A stretch of DNA of 64,000 bases. Source: Lumbricus terrestris (taxonomy: Eukaryota > Annelida > Clitellata > Crassiclitellata > Lumbricidae). The notes beneath the pieces are model-generated. The model saw only the letters and a list, made by a program, of their open reading frames with translations. It did no database searches and had not been told where the DNA came from. Location of the stretch: the NCBI GenBank assembly GCA_949752735.1, contig OX457037.1, positions 31,972,760 to 32,036,759 on the forward strand, given 5' to 3'. Each line of letters opens with the position of its first letter. The stretch's first letter is position 1. Positions 1-12,097 of the stretch are shown here, one piece after another. Both the position numbers and the translations under genes were made by a program.

Positions 1-1006
1 AGTGAGTTCTCATTAATGTGGAATAACGGGGTTATCTCTTCCTAAAAGTTTTTCCCAAACCATGCTGCGTTCAAATATAGTTTTCTCGATCTTTCGGTGA
101 AAGAGTGGCGAGATAGCCAATCGTATAAGACCACGTGTGATTTTTCATAACGTTGGTCTGTGTAAATGACTGTGCTGAACAAACATGACGCAGCTTTGAT
201 ACAGAATTTCAGCTCAACGATAACGAAGAACGTAGATCGGAGACAATTTCTCGTACAGGTTGTCGAAAAACACAGGCACATGTTTTCTAACCACAATTGT
301 GAGTGTGACAATCTTGTTGACATGTGTAAATGTAGAACGTAGAACTGAAGAACAATTTGAGTGCAGTGATGTAGAATCAGCAGATCAGTATGAGAATAGT
401 AAAAAAATAACGGTCCAGACGTTGATTTGTTGTGTAGCTGCATGGGGTGTGCAATTAAAACTTTACTGTGTGGTCCTAGGACAAATAGGGGTTGAACCTC
501 ACAGCCCCCTCAGAATTTCTTACTATGAAGCAGATGAAGGTATGGAGGAGCTAAAACCACGACTTGTTACATTATCAAGAGTTTGTAATGACTACTCCCA
601 ATGATTAGTTGTGTGTGCACTGATATTGTGTCCAAAGTTCAAAAATCTCAAATTTTTCTCGATTTTGCATTTTTTGAGCATAAGACTATGCCCAAAATAT
701 CCATTGTATCCAATAAAGTTAAATACCTGTTAATTCTACCATTCACGAGCTTTCCAAGGGTAGTAAATTTGTTATAATAGGATCAACGATTGGGATATAA
801 AGGCATTTAGAAGTTGGACACATCAGGCGCAAATTATGCCAATATGGGTTAAATTTGGGCGGCTTGAGCCACCCCTAAATATTTTTTTAGTGTCATAAAA
901 CTTTACAGGTGTTATTATGGGACCATATGGAAACTTTTTAGGGGGACTGCATTTCAAGTTTCTAGAAAAATATTTGTTGGGACACCCTAACATATACATA
1001 TGCATA
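1..1006. other. No gene seen; dispersed repeat fragment
   Basis: 260-604 is open on the plus strand but resembles no family. Its part from about 380 is a degenerate copy of sequence found again near 28550 and 35285 (GATCAGTATGAGAAT...AAAATAAC...TTGAACC). Confidence 0.5.
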
Positions 1007-1206
1007 NNNNNNNNNNNNNNNNNNNNNNNNNNNNNNNNNNNNNNNNNNNNNNNNNNNNNNNNNNNNNNNNNNNNNNNNNNNNNNNNNNNNNNNNNNNNNN
1101 NNNNNNNNNNNNNNNNNNNNNNNNNNNNNNNNNNNNNNNNNNNNNNNNNNNNNNNNNNNNNNNNNNNNNNNNNNNNNNNNNNNNNNNNNNNNNNNNNNNN
1201 NNNNNN
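1007..1206. other. Assembly gap of 200 N
   Basis: Run of exactly 200 N, the conventional unknown-length gap; open frames crossing it are meaningless. Confidence 1.
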
Positions 1207-1652
1207 CTGCACCAGCGTCTGGAACGAGGGCAGACAGGTGAACGGGGAGGGGCACGTAGCGTCGAACATCCCCAGGACCTGGCGAACCTCGGCTGGAGAC
1301 CCAGCTGCAGGACCCTCCTCGGCTCCAGACGGTAGTAGTCGACGAAGGTGTCGATGTCCTCGTAGGGTAGTTCGTGGACGATCCCTACGCGATGCCTGTC
1401 TTTCGGCTTTGGATCCATCCGCGCGAAGATGTAGGGGCGATATGGTTTCTTGTGATTTACGACTTTTGTGCAGAGATTAAGGCTTCCTGCGAGTGAAATA
1501 CATGTAAATGTGATTCTCAGCGCCCACAAAAGCCACGTCAGGGAGCCAGCTTATACACCGGCGCCATAGCAAATCAAGTCCGCAATCGCCAGAGCTGCCA
1601 TTCTCGTTCCGGTGCCAGTTCATTAGGCTATCAATAAATAAGTTCGGATGTA

Positions 1653-2815
1653 CAAGGCGGGCCAAAAAAGACCCCTAGGTTTTTTGCCAATATCTTGGCC
1701 AGAAGTAAGAATTTTGAGATGAAATTTTGCAGTCTTATAGACAATTCATATTTACACATGATGTCCAGATTTCAATAAAATATTTCAAGCGGAACAAGAG
1801 TTATACCACTTTTAGTGAAGCCACCCACCGTTTTTTGACGATTCAAAAACGCGACGCAACAAAAAGTTTAAAAAAACAATCTAATTATTCTGGCCAATAT
1901 CTTGGCCAAAAGTAAGAATATCGAAATGAAATTTTACAGGCTTAAAGACAATTCATATTGGCACATGGTGGTCAGATTCCTTCAAAATATTTCAAACAGA
2001 ACAAAAGTTATACCACTTTTAGGGAGGTCATCCACCGTTTTTTTGACGATTCAAAAACGTAACGCAACAAAAAAGTAACAAAAACACGATTTTTTTCTCA
2101 TCTCAAATAATTGGTTTCAAATAGCCTTGATATTGCCAGATGATCATTATTATTACTATTTAAAAGAGAAACAGGGTACCAGCGTAGCTGTGCGTCACTG
2201 AGAAGTCACTTAGCAAGATGACAATCAAATTGGTAAATAAGGAATCTATCAGATCAATCAACAGGTCAGTGCCTAAAGTGTGGAAAAATAAGTGCCTGGA
2301 CGCCCCTTACCTCTCCAAAAGAAGTGCCTGGACGCCCCTAACCTTTCTAGTCTCTGCTCGCCAATAAGTGGCTGGACGGCGTTCAGATTTTAAAACAAGT
2401 GCATGGACGTCGTCCATGACCGTCCAGGCACACTTTAAGCCCTGCAACAGGTCCATCAAGAACTTTGCAAAGAGACTCAAAAGAAGTTTTGGCACAGGTG
2501 GTGGGCACATTGAACACAAGTTGTGAAGCACTACCAAGTTAATTTGACAACAGTTATTTGAGATGAGACTTAATAAAATCGTGTTTTGCTACTTTTTATT
2601 GCGTTTCGTTTTCGAATCGTCAAAAAAACGGTGGGTGGCCTCACTAAAAGTGTTATAACTTTTGTTGTGCTTGAAATATTTTTTATAAAATCTGGCCATT
2701 ATGTGTAAATATGCATATGAATTGTCTTTAAGCTTGTAAAATTTCATTTCAAAATTCTTACTTCTGGTCAAGATATTGGCAAAAAACATAGAGGGGCCTT
2801 TTTTGGCCCACCCTG
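1653..2815. mobile_element. Mariner-like TA-flanked inverted-repeat element A
   Basis: Left end TA|CAAGGCGGGCCAAAAAAGACC and right end inverse of CAGGGTGGGCCAAAAAAGG, flanked by TA. The inverted repeats extend beyond 150 bp (TTGCCAATATCTTGGCCAGAAG). The left-arm sequence is duplicated internally near 1890. No transposase frame survives; a hAT-type MITE sits at 2267-2444. Confidence 0.8.
2267..2444 (+). mobile_element. hAT-type MITE, family 1 (CAGKGCTTAAAGTG termini)
   Basis: CAGTGCCTAAAGTGTGG ... CACTTTAAGCCCTG, 178 bp, with a perfect 8-bp target duplication CAACAGGT at 2259-2266 and 2445-2452. The inside repeats GTGCCTGGACGCCCCT. Confidence 0.9.
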
Positions 2816-2851
2816 TACATATCTACGTACGTAGTTTATACGTATAGGCCT

Positions 2852-3093
2852 CAGTGGCGCCGCCAGGATTTCATTTTGGGGGGGGGATGGCTGAAACCCC
2901 GCGGAGGAAAATTTCCATTTTCATCCGCCAAAATTTCTGACGACTTTTTTAGTCATCCGGTCGAAAATCGTGGAAATATATCAGTTTTGCATGTAAAAAA
3001 ACTCCGGATGGCCTTTTTTAGAGGGTTTATCCCCCGGGTTGCCATTAATAGGGTGGCTTAGCCCCCCCTATCCCCTCTATAGCGCCGCCACTG
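2852..3093. mobile_element. G-run inverted-repeat element (CAGTGGCGCCGCCA ends)
   Basis: Ends CAGTGGCGCCGCCAGG and CTATAGCGCCGCCACTG, with runs of G and C near the ends. No clear target duplication. Similar to 54186-54443 and 43868-44193. Confidence 0.6.
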
Positions 3094-5850
3094 ATTATGT
3101 GACCGGTAGGCCTACGCAGATCCATCATCCATGATATATTATTACCGGATTTGCTTTGTTTTCATGGCAATAAGAACTTAGCTTCGAAGTCAATAGTCTA
3201 TGTGGTCATAACGTTGTTATTTGGAATTGGCCCGAGTTTCTCACATAATATCAGTTTACATAATGACACTCAAACTCTGCAGCCTGGTTGTTTATCTGAG
3301 ATCATCACGACCCACTACCCGTCATAACGACAACGACGTTCTCACCTGGAGACGTCCGTCAAGTCGGATCAGTTTCATCCGCTTCCTGTGATTCCAGGCA
3401 AATGGATTACTATCAGATGTCAGAAGGTCTAATGGACGGACGGTATAGGTCGGACGGTATAGGTCGGACGCTCGGTCGGTCGGTCGGTTGGACGGTCGTC
3501 TGCCAGCACACGACGACCAGCGGCAGAGACGGGGGCGGCAGACGATCTCGTTGTTTATACGGGGTGCAGTCGGCATGGATTTTCCGGTCGATGATTGAGT
3601 CGTCGTCCGTCCACTTAGATTTCCAGATGTTTTAAGTAATCCCAGTCAAACGATCCGACCATGTCTCGATGATCTTGCAGGGTCCGCTAAGTTCAAGCGT
3701 GGATGGAAAATGGTCGACGGACTACGTGCGTTCGCTTCCCGAAGACAGCGCCCCAGTTGTTTCCGCGCTCCGATTTTGGACGCTGTGATGTCGTCTGCTT
3801 TGACGTCGAATTATTATTACGACAGCTGTGACGTCAGCTTTACTCAATGGTATAAATTGTACTGTATGGTCTGTATCCATGGTAACGCTGATCGCACAGA
3901 AGGTCCTGCTAGGCTGCTACGGAGGAGACAATGGAAACAATTGTGAGTTGTTTGTTAGATTACGATAAGAAGCTTTTTCAACTGTTCATAATTAGGCCTA
4001 TAATTGTGGAAACATTATGAGAATACTGAATGACGCTAAATGCAATGCAACCAGAATAACCATTTTTGAGCAGCTATAATTTGCACTTTATTTTTACTGC
4101 TTGGTCCGTTTATAGCGTAGTGTATAGGCCTAATCTATGGGTCATACGTGCATTCACTTGACATAGAATCAGCGGTATAGGCTATAGGCCTATATGGTCC
4201 TTTTATAACACATGATTTAAATCTATCGCTCTTTACGTTCTAAGTTTAACGCCATTATAGCCTACATGGGTTTTAGCGATGGTCGTATAGGTCTACACAA
4301 CACAGGGCCTTTTTAAATGTGCAGTTGCACACAAAATGTGCAGTTCTAAACGGATTTGTGCAGTTGTAGAGGCACTTCTGTACAGCTAAGACTAGTAAAA
4401 AAGGTAATTGTCAACCGATTGGAAGAAATTTACCATGGAGGATTGGGAAAAAAGAAGGGGTTGTGCAGTTCTAAAAATTCCTTAAAAACAGCCCTGGGCC
4501 TACAATTGGATTGTAGAAAATAATTATTTCTTGATAGAAGTCAGATTGACGAAAATTGTCTATATAGTCTAATTAAATAGAAGTGGGATCAATGAAAAGT
4601 GTTGCTTCAATTGGAACTGATAGTTAAGCTATTTAATAGAAGTTGGATTGATGAAAAAGTATTTGCTGTTCAAATGGAAGGTTGGTTTATAAAACGAATT
4701 TTTGCCCACATTGACCCTGGATTGATGTTGATTAAGATCCATGCAAAAGTAGAAATTGGATTGATAAAAAAGTGATGTCATGCAGAATGCTAAAACGACG
4801 GTAAGGCCTATAGGTGACTCAATCTCAATGTATTCCACTTTCGTCTAGACTAATTATAATACTGTAGGCCTATGTGCCTCTAATTTTTACTATCATCATT
4901 AGGTTTCGTTTGTTGTTGTTGTTTGCATGCATTAATTATTGTTTGTAAAGCAGACATTTTGTCTGGTTTTAATAACGCTCATGCCTACAGCACTATTACC
5001 TAGTCTAGAGGAAAGTAGGCTAACCGAAGACGCCCAGATGTCCAAATGCACCCCTTTGCCTACATATCAAGACTGGTATTTCTGTGGTCTCCCACTAGAA
5101 ATAGGCCTACACAGAATAATTAGTCTACATAGGCTATAGGCTAAAACTCGTTTAGAAAACTTCATACTTGGAGGGTTAGAACAGAACTCGTGACCACTCC
5201 TCCCTCCCCCACCAAAAAATCGCCCATGGTCACCATAGGCAAGACGATCGGAACAACATCCAGTGTTTCAAGTCGTCATGTTGCAATTTCTAGAATATTT
5301 TCGGTTTATATCTCAGCAGATAATTAAAGGATGCCTGGAATATTTGATTTCTTTATATTATTCAGGTGATCGACTGACGTCAGTGACTTTTCTTTGGTTG
5401 CAGACTTGCGTTGTTGTTGAAAGAGAAATTGTTTCGGGATTTAGGTCCAAGCTGTTTTTATTGTTTACTCTGTAACCTGTGAAATAGGTATAGCTTGTGG
5501 AATAAATGCCAAAAAGCCTCGGTCTCAATCAACGGCAAATCAATCAATCAATCAATCAAAAAGCTGTGATCGTGTTTCACGAAGGTACCCCTGCAGGCTT
5601 CATCATCATCATCATCATCGTCGTTGTCGTCGTCATCGTCACCGTCGCTGCCGTCGACGTCATGGTCATCGTCATCCTAATTAGAAATGTCGCTTACCGG
5701 TTATGCTGTCATGGCCTACAATTTAGCCTAGGCCTACTATTCAACAGCCGCGAACAAGAAGCGGCGTGAAAGAAATCCTGCACCATTAGGCTTACCTATA
5801 GAACCCAGAGCAAAGTCGCGTCTCTTGCAGAGTCAGTGTGGCTACAATTT
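3094..5850. other. No gene seen; low-copy and degenerate repeats
   Basis: Contains the GGTCGGAC-rich tract at 3430-3500, a degenerate CAGGGC...GCCCTG element at about 4312-4494 (GTGCAGTT repeats), repeated TTGGATTGATGAAAA motifs at 4530-4790 also seen at 37560-37880, an ATC/GTC microsatellite at 5598-5675 and clusters of TAGGCCTA. Confidence 0.5.
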
Positions 5851-5859
5851 ATTATTTAT

Positions 5860-6088
5860 TGTTTTAAATTTATTGCTCGCCTTTGCCATAGCGCCCCTTC
5901 AAGCTATCTACTCAGAGGCGCTTCAGACTACAGCGTGGACACTGCACGCCGAACTTCGGCCGAAGCGCATGAGCAATTGCGAGTGAAGGACTTGCTCTGT
6001 TGCACAAGGTCCCTACGGGGCTGCTTGAGGTGGATTTGAACCTGGCTCCAAGGCACCGAACCACCACTACACCATCGCGCCCCAGTGT
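5860..6088 (-). mobile_element. tRNA-derived SINE, minus strand
   Basis: The reverse complement has a tRNA-like head with a degenerate B box, the core CCTTGAGCAAGTCCTTCAC (also at 15061 and 33465), and the GAGGCGC tail. Confidence 0.8.
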
Positions 6089-6469
6089 TGGCGCACTGGC
6101 AGTGTCGGCGTCGGCGCACTGGCAGTGTCGGCGTCAGTTACACAGTTTTAGCAGAGGTCGCGTGGAGGTCATGGAAGTTATTCAGGAGGTCGATGAAAAT
6201 AAATGTAAAGAAGATGCTGAATATTCCAAAATTTGTTTGGCGAGTCAAGAGTAATATATGCAGGTTGTTTACCATCACTGCTACAGATAAATACAATTAG
6301 GCCTATGGTTAGCGTAGGCTATCTGAATCGAAGAAACAGCATTCAGGCTTCAGCGCATAAGGTGCCACCTAGCGAGTGAATATTTATTTATCCTGCCATA
6401 ATTATGGATCGCCATCTATCGAAAGCGAAATTTTCAGCTGATGAGTTTATACAATACAAAAACAATACA

Positions 6470-6630
6470 ACTCAAGGCTCAAAGTGTGACTGGACAGTCA
6501 TGGACGGCGTCCATGCACTGCAGTACTTATTTTCAAATCTGAACGCCGTCCTGCCACGTAGCCTATATTGGCCAGCACAGTCTGGAAAGGTAAGGAGCGT
6601 CCAGGCACTTACTTTTCTAGGTTGATACAA
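6470..6630 (-). mobile_element. hAT-type MITE family 1, truncated copy
   Basis: GGCTCAAAGTGTGACTGGACA then ATGGACGGCGTCCATGCA and AGGAGCGTCCAGGCACTTA; the far terminus is lost. Confidence 0.7.
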
Positions 6631-6639
6631 CTGCAACTT

Positions 6640-9600
6640 GATAATGCCCTCTTCCAAAGCTCAGAAATGCACATTGAAGTCGGTCAATTGCAGTAGTCTA
6701 TGCGCCAGCAGATGAAAGCATGGACATTGGACAATGGTCATGAAGACAGGAGAGGATATGATGAATTTCAGGCACCTCATTTGATAGACACATGAGTGCA
6801 TAAACTGCAAGAGGCCTAGTCACATACGACAGCTTGCCATCAAGGGTGATACAATTTAATTAACATATCAGGATTAAATTGTATTGGAATATCTAAAAAT
6901 TGAGTACTATTTACTAGTTTTTTTTATCATCGTCAATTCGTCATAAAGAGCTGTGATTTTTTCGGTGCATAATGCATATGGTTTGCAGTTTAGAATTAAA
7001 ATCAAGACTAAAATTAGAAATAATTTACACAATGCTTACTACTACAAACAGTGAAAAAAGATCAGAGACTCCCTGTCCACCATTTTAATGCATCGTCATT
7101 GCTCTTAAACCGTAAGCAACGAAAACAACTGTAAACAATATTCAATATTAAACAAAAACGAAAATCCTGTCAAATAGCACAAAAAGGACGTTTTGATTAG
7201 TTGACAAAACGACGAAAGGTTTCTTTAAAACCGACCGACAATCTTCGAGTAATAAATTCCAAAACCGAGGAGAAATCCGCGGCTTAATATCCTCCTCCAC
7301 TCCCATCCACGTCAGTTGGTTCACGGAGGAGCGAGTGACACTGACTGGGCAGACGACCTGTAAAGGAATCGATTTGGCAAAATGATGAATGAGAAAAAAG
7401 AACAATTAAGATACAACATTGAGCAAATGCTGACTTGAGATCAATCCCCAAATCCAACCAAACACCATTCTTTTCCACTCTCCTCGCTGTTTCCTATCCA
7501 TCCATTCACCCATCCACCCACCCATCATCTTTGGAGTAACACACCTTCTTAAACAACCCCGTTCAAATCATCCATTCCCAGCAGCCATATATATATTTTT
7601 AGGTATTGCTCACACAAACTCATCTTCTCTCATACGTCTTAACATTAAAATCTTTCGTGTATGATTGCGTACACACTAGTTAACGAACGATTACAAGCTC
7701 ATTTAAGAAAACTGTTTAACACTCATTTCACTGATGTTGCAAATCATCCATGAGATGAAATAGCCGTATTATTATGATGCAGGGCCTAAAACATGTTGTT
7801 TTCTGGCACAAAGTACTATGCAGTTGACATTGTCGAGAATGTGCAGATATTCTCGACTGGCAGTAGGAATTTCAGTATGTATTTTGGAGAGAGTTGCTCA
7901 CATCAAATACATACTATTCCATTATAATACCTAAACTTTTGACTTATCATTTTACGCACAGTTTGAGGAAAGGTGCAGGTGGTACCAATGCTCAGGGGTG
8001 GTCCCATCTAGCAGGGTTGGAAGACCCCTTTCGGGTCCCCCTGTGAAACCGAAAGTATCATGCAAACAGGTTTATTATGTGTGTACATTGTACAACTATT
8101 TACATTTTGCATAATCCTGATTGGATTCCAAACAAATGATTTGATTAGTAATATGCATTATGCAGTCACTGGCAAAGATGAATATGGTTTTCATAGCAAG
8201 TTTCATTGTTAAACATTTTAAGTAAGATCATGCAACTGTACAACAAAGCATGAGAAACTTAATTATGAGTGAAATTTGCTTCATTTATCAAGTATTAATT
8301 AAAATATCAATAAAGAAAATGCTAATGTTTTTTATACATACGACTCAATACCAGTAACATCCAACAGAGAATTAATGCCTTTCAAGACTCAGTATTAAAT
8401 CTAATTCGAAGCATCTATAGTATAAAAAGATTCTCATAAACAATCAACCAAATGCATTGCAGAAGTCAAAGCTTTGACTTCTGGACTTGTAAGCGAAGCG
8501 ACTTCTGCAATGCGTTCAGACGAGACTTCTGCAATGCGTTCAGAAGTCAATGGACAGATGCCAACGAAGAAGTCGTACGAACGGTGCACAGAAAGTAGTT
8601 GAACTTGTTATGAGCATCATCAGAAATATATTGGAATACTGCAACACCATCAGCTAATTAGAAATTTATTTAAAGCTATAAACAGACACAATCATCTCTC
8701 TAACTGTAGGTCATTTTACCTTCAACCAAAAGGACACCGGAAACTAAAAACAACAACTACACGTAAATAAAAAACACTTGCTAGCACGTAATTATGTATG
8801 CAAAAGCTAAAACTGAAATTAGAACAATGAAATTATAAAACAAGACCAACCAATGGACACTGCGTACAAAAAATCGAAATAGAACATTCTTTATCTACTT
8901 CCACTTCCACAGGTCCTCCAATCGTAGCCTTGTGGTACATCGTATTAAATCATCTTGTGGAACATTCTTTGAAGCATATCATCAGAAAACCGTAACATCA
9001 ATTCATCCTATGATGGCATATCTTACCGGTAAGCAGGAAGGCGCAACAGGGTAGTAAGTATATCAGTACAGGAAAGAATAATCTCAACGTTTCATAGCCA
9101 TTCTATGAGCAAACGTGTATATTCACAGGCATAGGATACCCTGATATGTTATTCTTGTCGAATAGCATTTTACCGTATCGAATTCTTATCAAAACCACCA
9201 CATGTCCAATGAAGAGAAGTAAACAACATTGTAACAATATTCAAGTGACAACTACTATATATCGGAAATTAACAGGTTAAGAAAAGCTTGCAGCCTGCGA
9301 ATAGAGAACGGACACACACGTCTGCAAAAATGAAGAAATTCGGAAAGAGATGTTTTCTTCAAGCACCAGCAGAAGCTTAGCTGGCACGCTCTAATGCCGC
9401 ACCGTTAATTCTTTACACGACAAACTTGCAGAAGACGAATACTCTCAGTGCAAACTTCACAGACGTTAGAAAAACTCAGCCAAGCTCAAAGAGTTAAAAA
9501 TTACCGTAATACCAAACGACAACATGTCTCAAAAAGTTACAAACGTACAGCTAGAAATTAGTGAATCATGTGAAAACTCTCAGCAGCCTTTCGCCCTGCA

Positions 9601-9700
9601 TTGCACCATGGCGTGGTGAACTCTTAATTACGAGACTACAATGTTAGGAAGCAAGCATTCCCATTTCACAACTGAAGCCCCAGGGCTCGACAGTTTGAAG
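6640..9700. other. AT-rich, no gene seen
   Basis: No frame over 90 codons with family resemblance on either strand. 8450-8550 holds short inverted and direct repeats of GACTTCTGCAATGCGTTCAGA. Confidence 0.5.
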
Positions 9701-9807
9701 AAAGCGGAGATACAATGAGGCCAATCCGTTTGTGTGACTGTTACTGCATTTTTACAGAAGCAAATCCCGAAAAGAAAGCTGGAAAGCATTTTGAGCAACT
9801 GGCAACA

Positions 9808-9983
9808 AGTCCATGCAAAGGGTCAAGAGTCCATGCAAAGGGTCAAGAGTCCATGCAAAGGGTTAAGAGTCCATGCAAAGGGTTAAGAGTCCATGCAAAG
9901 GGTTGAGAGTCCATGCAACGGGTTAAGAGTCCATGCAAAGGGTTGAGAGTCCATGCAACGGGTTAAGAGTCCATGCAAAGGGA
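9808..9983 (+). repeat. 20-bp tandem repeat, 9 copies
   Basis: Unit AGTCCATGCAAAGGGTYARG with C/T, A/G and AAAG/AACG variants. Confidence 0.95.
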
Positions 9984-10543
9984 GTCACGACACGAAAGTG
10001 TGAATAAAGTTACCATACACCACTCGCACATATAACCAAAAATCAAACGACAGGCAACAAACACTTCCACCAATGACACTGGATGCATTGTCACCAGAGT
10101 CAGCTCAGCCATTCATTGGCTTCTGCCTATTTTGCTAGTCCCGGAACAAGTGTCCCAAGGGTTCTATTAGTATTCTAATCTTATCTAATAAAACATTTGT
10201 AAAGCACTTCACACAGCAGAGCTATTCAGAATCACTCTCAGTGTGAGACAGACCCATTAAAAAAAGAGAAAGGTCTTCAAACAGCGAAAAGATGCAGGTG
10301 AATTTCCTACCAGAATCCTGCCAAGAATTCTAGAGGAAAGGTGATTCGAATTGAGCATAAAATAATTATATTAGAATTCAGCATCACAACTGCGTAGATT
10401 CATTAATACATCAATCAGTATCACTGGAGCATTGCAACAATCTTATTTTGTGGTACTGTTTATGCAATGTCACTGCCTTTTAGCTTGCAGATCAGCAAAA
10501 CTTGATATCAATCCTTTTCCCAAAATTTGTATGGTTCTCCGTA

Positions 10544-10820
10544 CATGGGTGCCCGCAGCTATTTTGGCAGGCGGCAAAACACAATGGTCACGGAGCCATG
10601 GTTAAATTTCTTTAGCAACAGCTGGAAACCGCAAAGCAGCAATTTCAGAACATTCCACGGATTCACAGAGGATTCTAAATGTTAATTTCTCAGTTTAACT
10701 TTATGTATAATTAGTATCATTGGCACAGAGAAATTGATAAACACCAAAAAGTAGTTGTTAAAAAGTAGGTGTCAATTTTCCAGGGCCCCACCTCTTTTCC
10801 CCTATTTGTGGGCGCCCATG
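10544..10820. mobile_element. Degenerate hAT-like element
   Basis: Ends CATGGGTGCCCGCAG and GTGGGCGCCCATG with imperfect 8-bp flanks TCTCCGTA and CCTCCGTC (6/8). Confidence 0.5.
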
Positions 10821-11358
10821 CCTCCGTCCAATTTTCGATAATTGAACTGTGGTTGTCATAGTGCTCGATACAATCGCAAGTAACTCATGAAGACGCTTAT
10901 TGTATCTAGTGATCTGTATCTATAAATGTCCACCAGCAAAAGCTGAGGGATCAACAGGAAGAACATTTATAATGTGGTAAACTGGTCATGGTAGGACTGG
11001 GTAAATTCGTCGCTTCACAATTTGGAAGTTAGTAAGATACTGAAAATGAGTAGGCCTGCTGAAATGCAGAAAGCAAAAATGTGGTGCCTGAACCGAGCGA
11101 TTCTTAATTTCTTCATATAATTATACAGGGTGGGCCAGTAGGAATGCAACTAATTTGACCAGATATAACTTGAACAATTATTGTTATCCAAACATTGTGC
11201 CCAATATACTACATTGACTGTATTCATCCACTCTACTACTGTGTCAAATTGGAGTTTTGTTTTTACTTTCGGTGTGGTGCACACCTCTTAATTTTGATTG
11301 TAAATAATGAACATCATGGCATCGTTCACGTCATACGGTTGCCTATCTGAACGCTAAC

Positions 11359-11560
11359 ATGCCAGAGTTTATTGAACCGGAGAACTGGCCACCGAATAGT
11401 TCGGATAGTCAACCCGGTCGATTGTTCGATCTGGGTTGTCTTCAGCAACTGGTCTATCGAGAACCGATATGTGACGTTGAACGTTTGAAAGGAGTGATTC
11501 TATGCTGCTGGGTTGAAATAACCCAAGCACTGGTGGACTCAGGACATTGATCAGTGTCGT
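11359..11560 (+). pseudogene. Mariner transposase C-terminal remnant
   Basis: ENWPPNSSDSQPG, then LGCLQQLVYREPICDVERLK and CCWVEITQALVDS resemble the D,D-motif end of mariner transposases (WPPNSPDLNP.., LQQ.VYR..I.DV..LK). The Asp of SPDLNPxDY is degraded and frames are broken. Confidence 0.7.
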
Positions 11561-11563
11561 CTC

Positions 11564-11740
11564 CAGTGCTTAAAGTGCGGAAAAATAAGTGCCTGGACGC
11601 CCCCTACTTTTCCAAAAGAAGTGCCTGGACGCCCCTTATATTTTCAGGCTTGCCGGCCAATAAGTGGCAGGACGGCGTTCAGATTTTAAAATATGTGCAT
11701 GGACGCCGTCCATGACCGTCCTGGCACACTTTAAGCCCTG
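11564..11740 (+). mobile_element. hAT-type MITE family 1 inside element B
   Basis: CAGTGCTTAAAGTGCGG ... CACTTTAAGCCCTG with perfect 8-bp duplication GTCGTCTC at 11556-11563 and 11741-11748. Confidence 0.92.
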
Positions 11741-12097
11741 GTCGTCTCATGTTGATGCAGTCATTAAAGCACGTAGTGGACATACTGAGTATTTATTTGA
11801 CTGATGGCAAATCACTCAAGATATCAATTGTTATTGATTGTTAGTACTAAGTGATTGTTTAGAATTGGCATATTCAGTTTCAGACTTTGGGGTTTTCTTG
11901 CAGTTTATGGCAAGAAAATGGCACATTGAATATTAATAGCATTATCTCAAAACGTCGTAATAGCATCTTGTAGATATTTTGCAGAATGATAAAATGGATA
12001 ATTTATGTTCGATCTGATATATTGCACAAGACGCTCAGATAAAAAGTATTAAAGTTATAAGGTGTCAAAGTTGTTGCATTCCTACTGGCCCACCCTG

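Larger units (their letters stand above)
11126..12097 (+). mobile_element. Mariner-like element B
   Basis: TA|CAGGGTGGGCCAGTAGGAATG ... CATTCCTACTGGCCCACCCTG|TA. It contains a transposase remnant (11359-11560) interrupted by a hAT-type MITE at 11564-11740. Confidence 0.85.

Noticed and set aside
260..604. 114-codon plus-strand frame
   Set aside because: No family resemblance, and part of it is a dispersed repeat also present near 28550 and 35285.
823..1529. Several long frames around 1000-1500
   Set aside because: They only exist because they run through the 200-N gap.
9808..9983. Possible CRISPR array
   Set aside because: Contiguous 20-bp repeat without spacers, in a eukaryotic genome.
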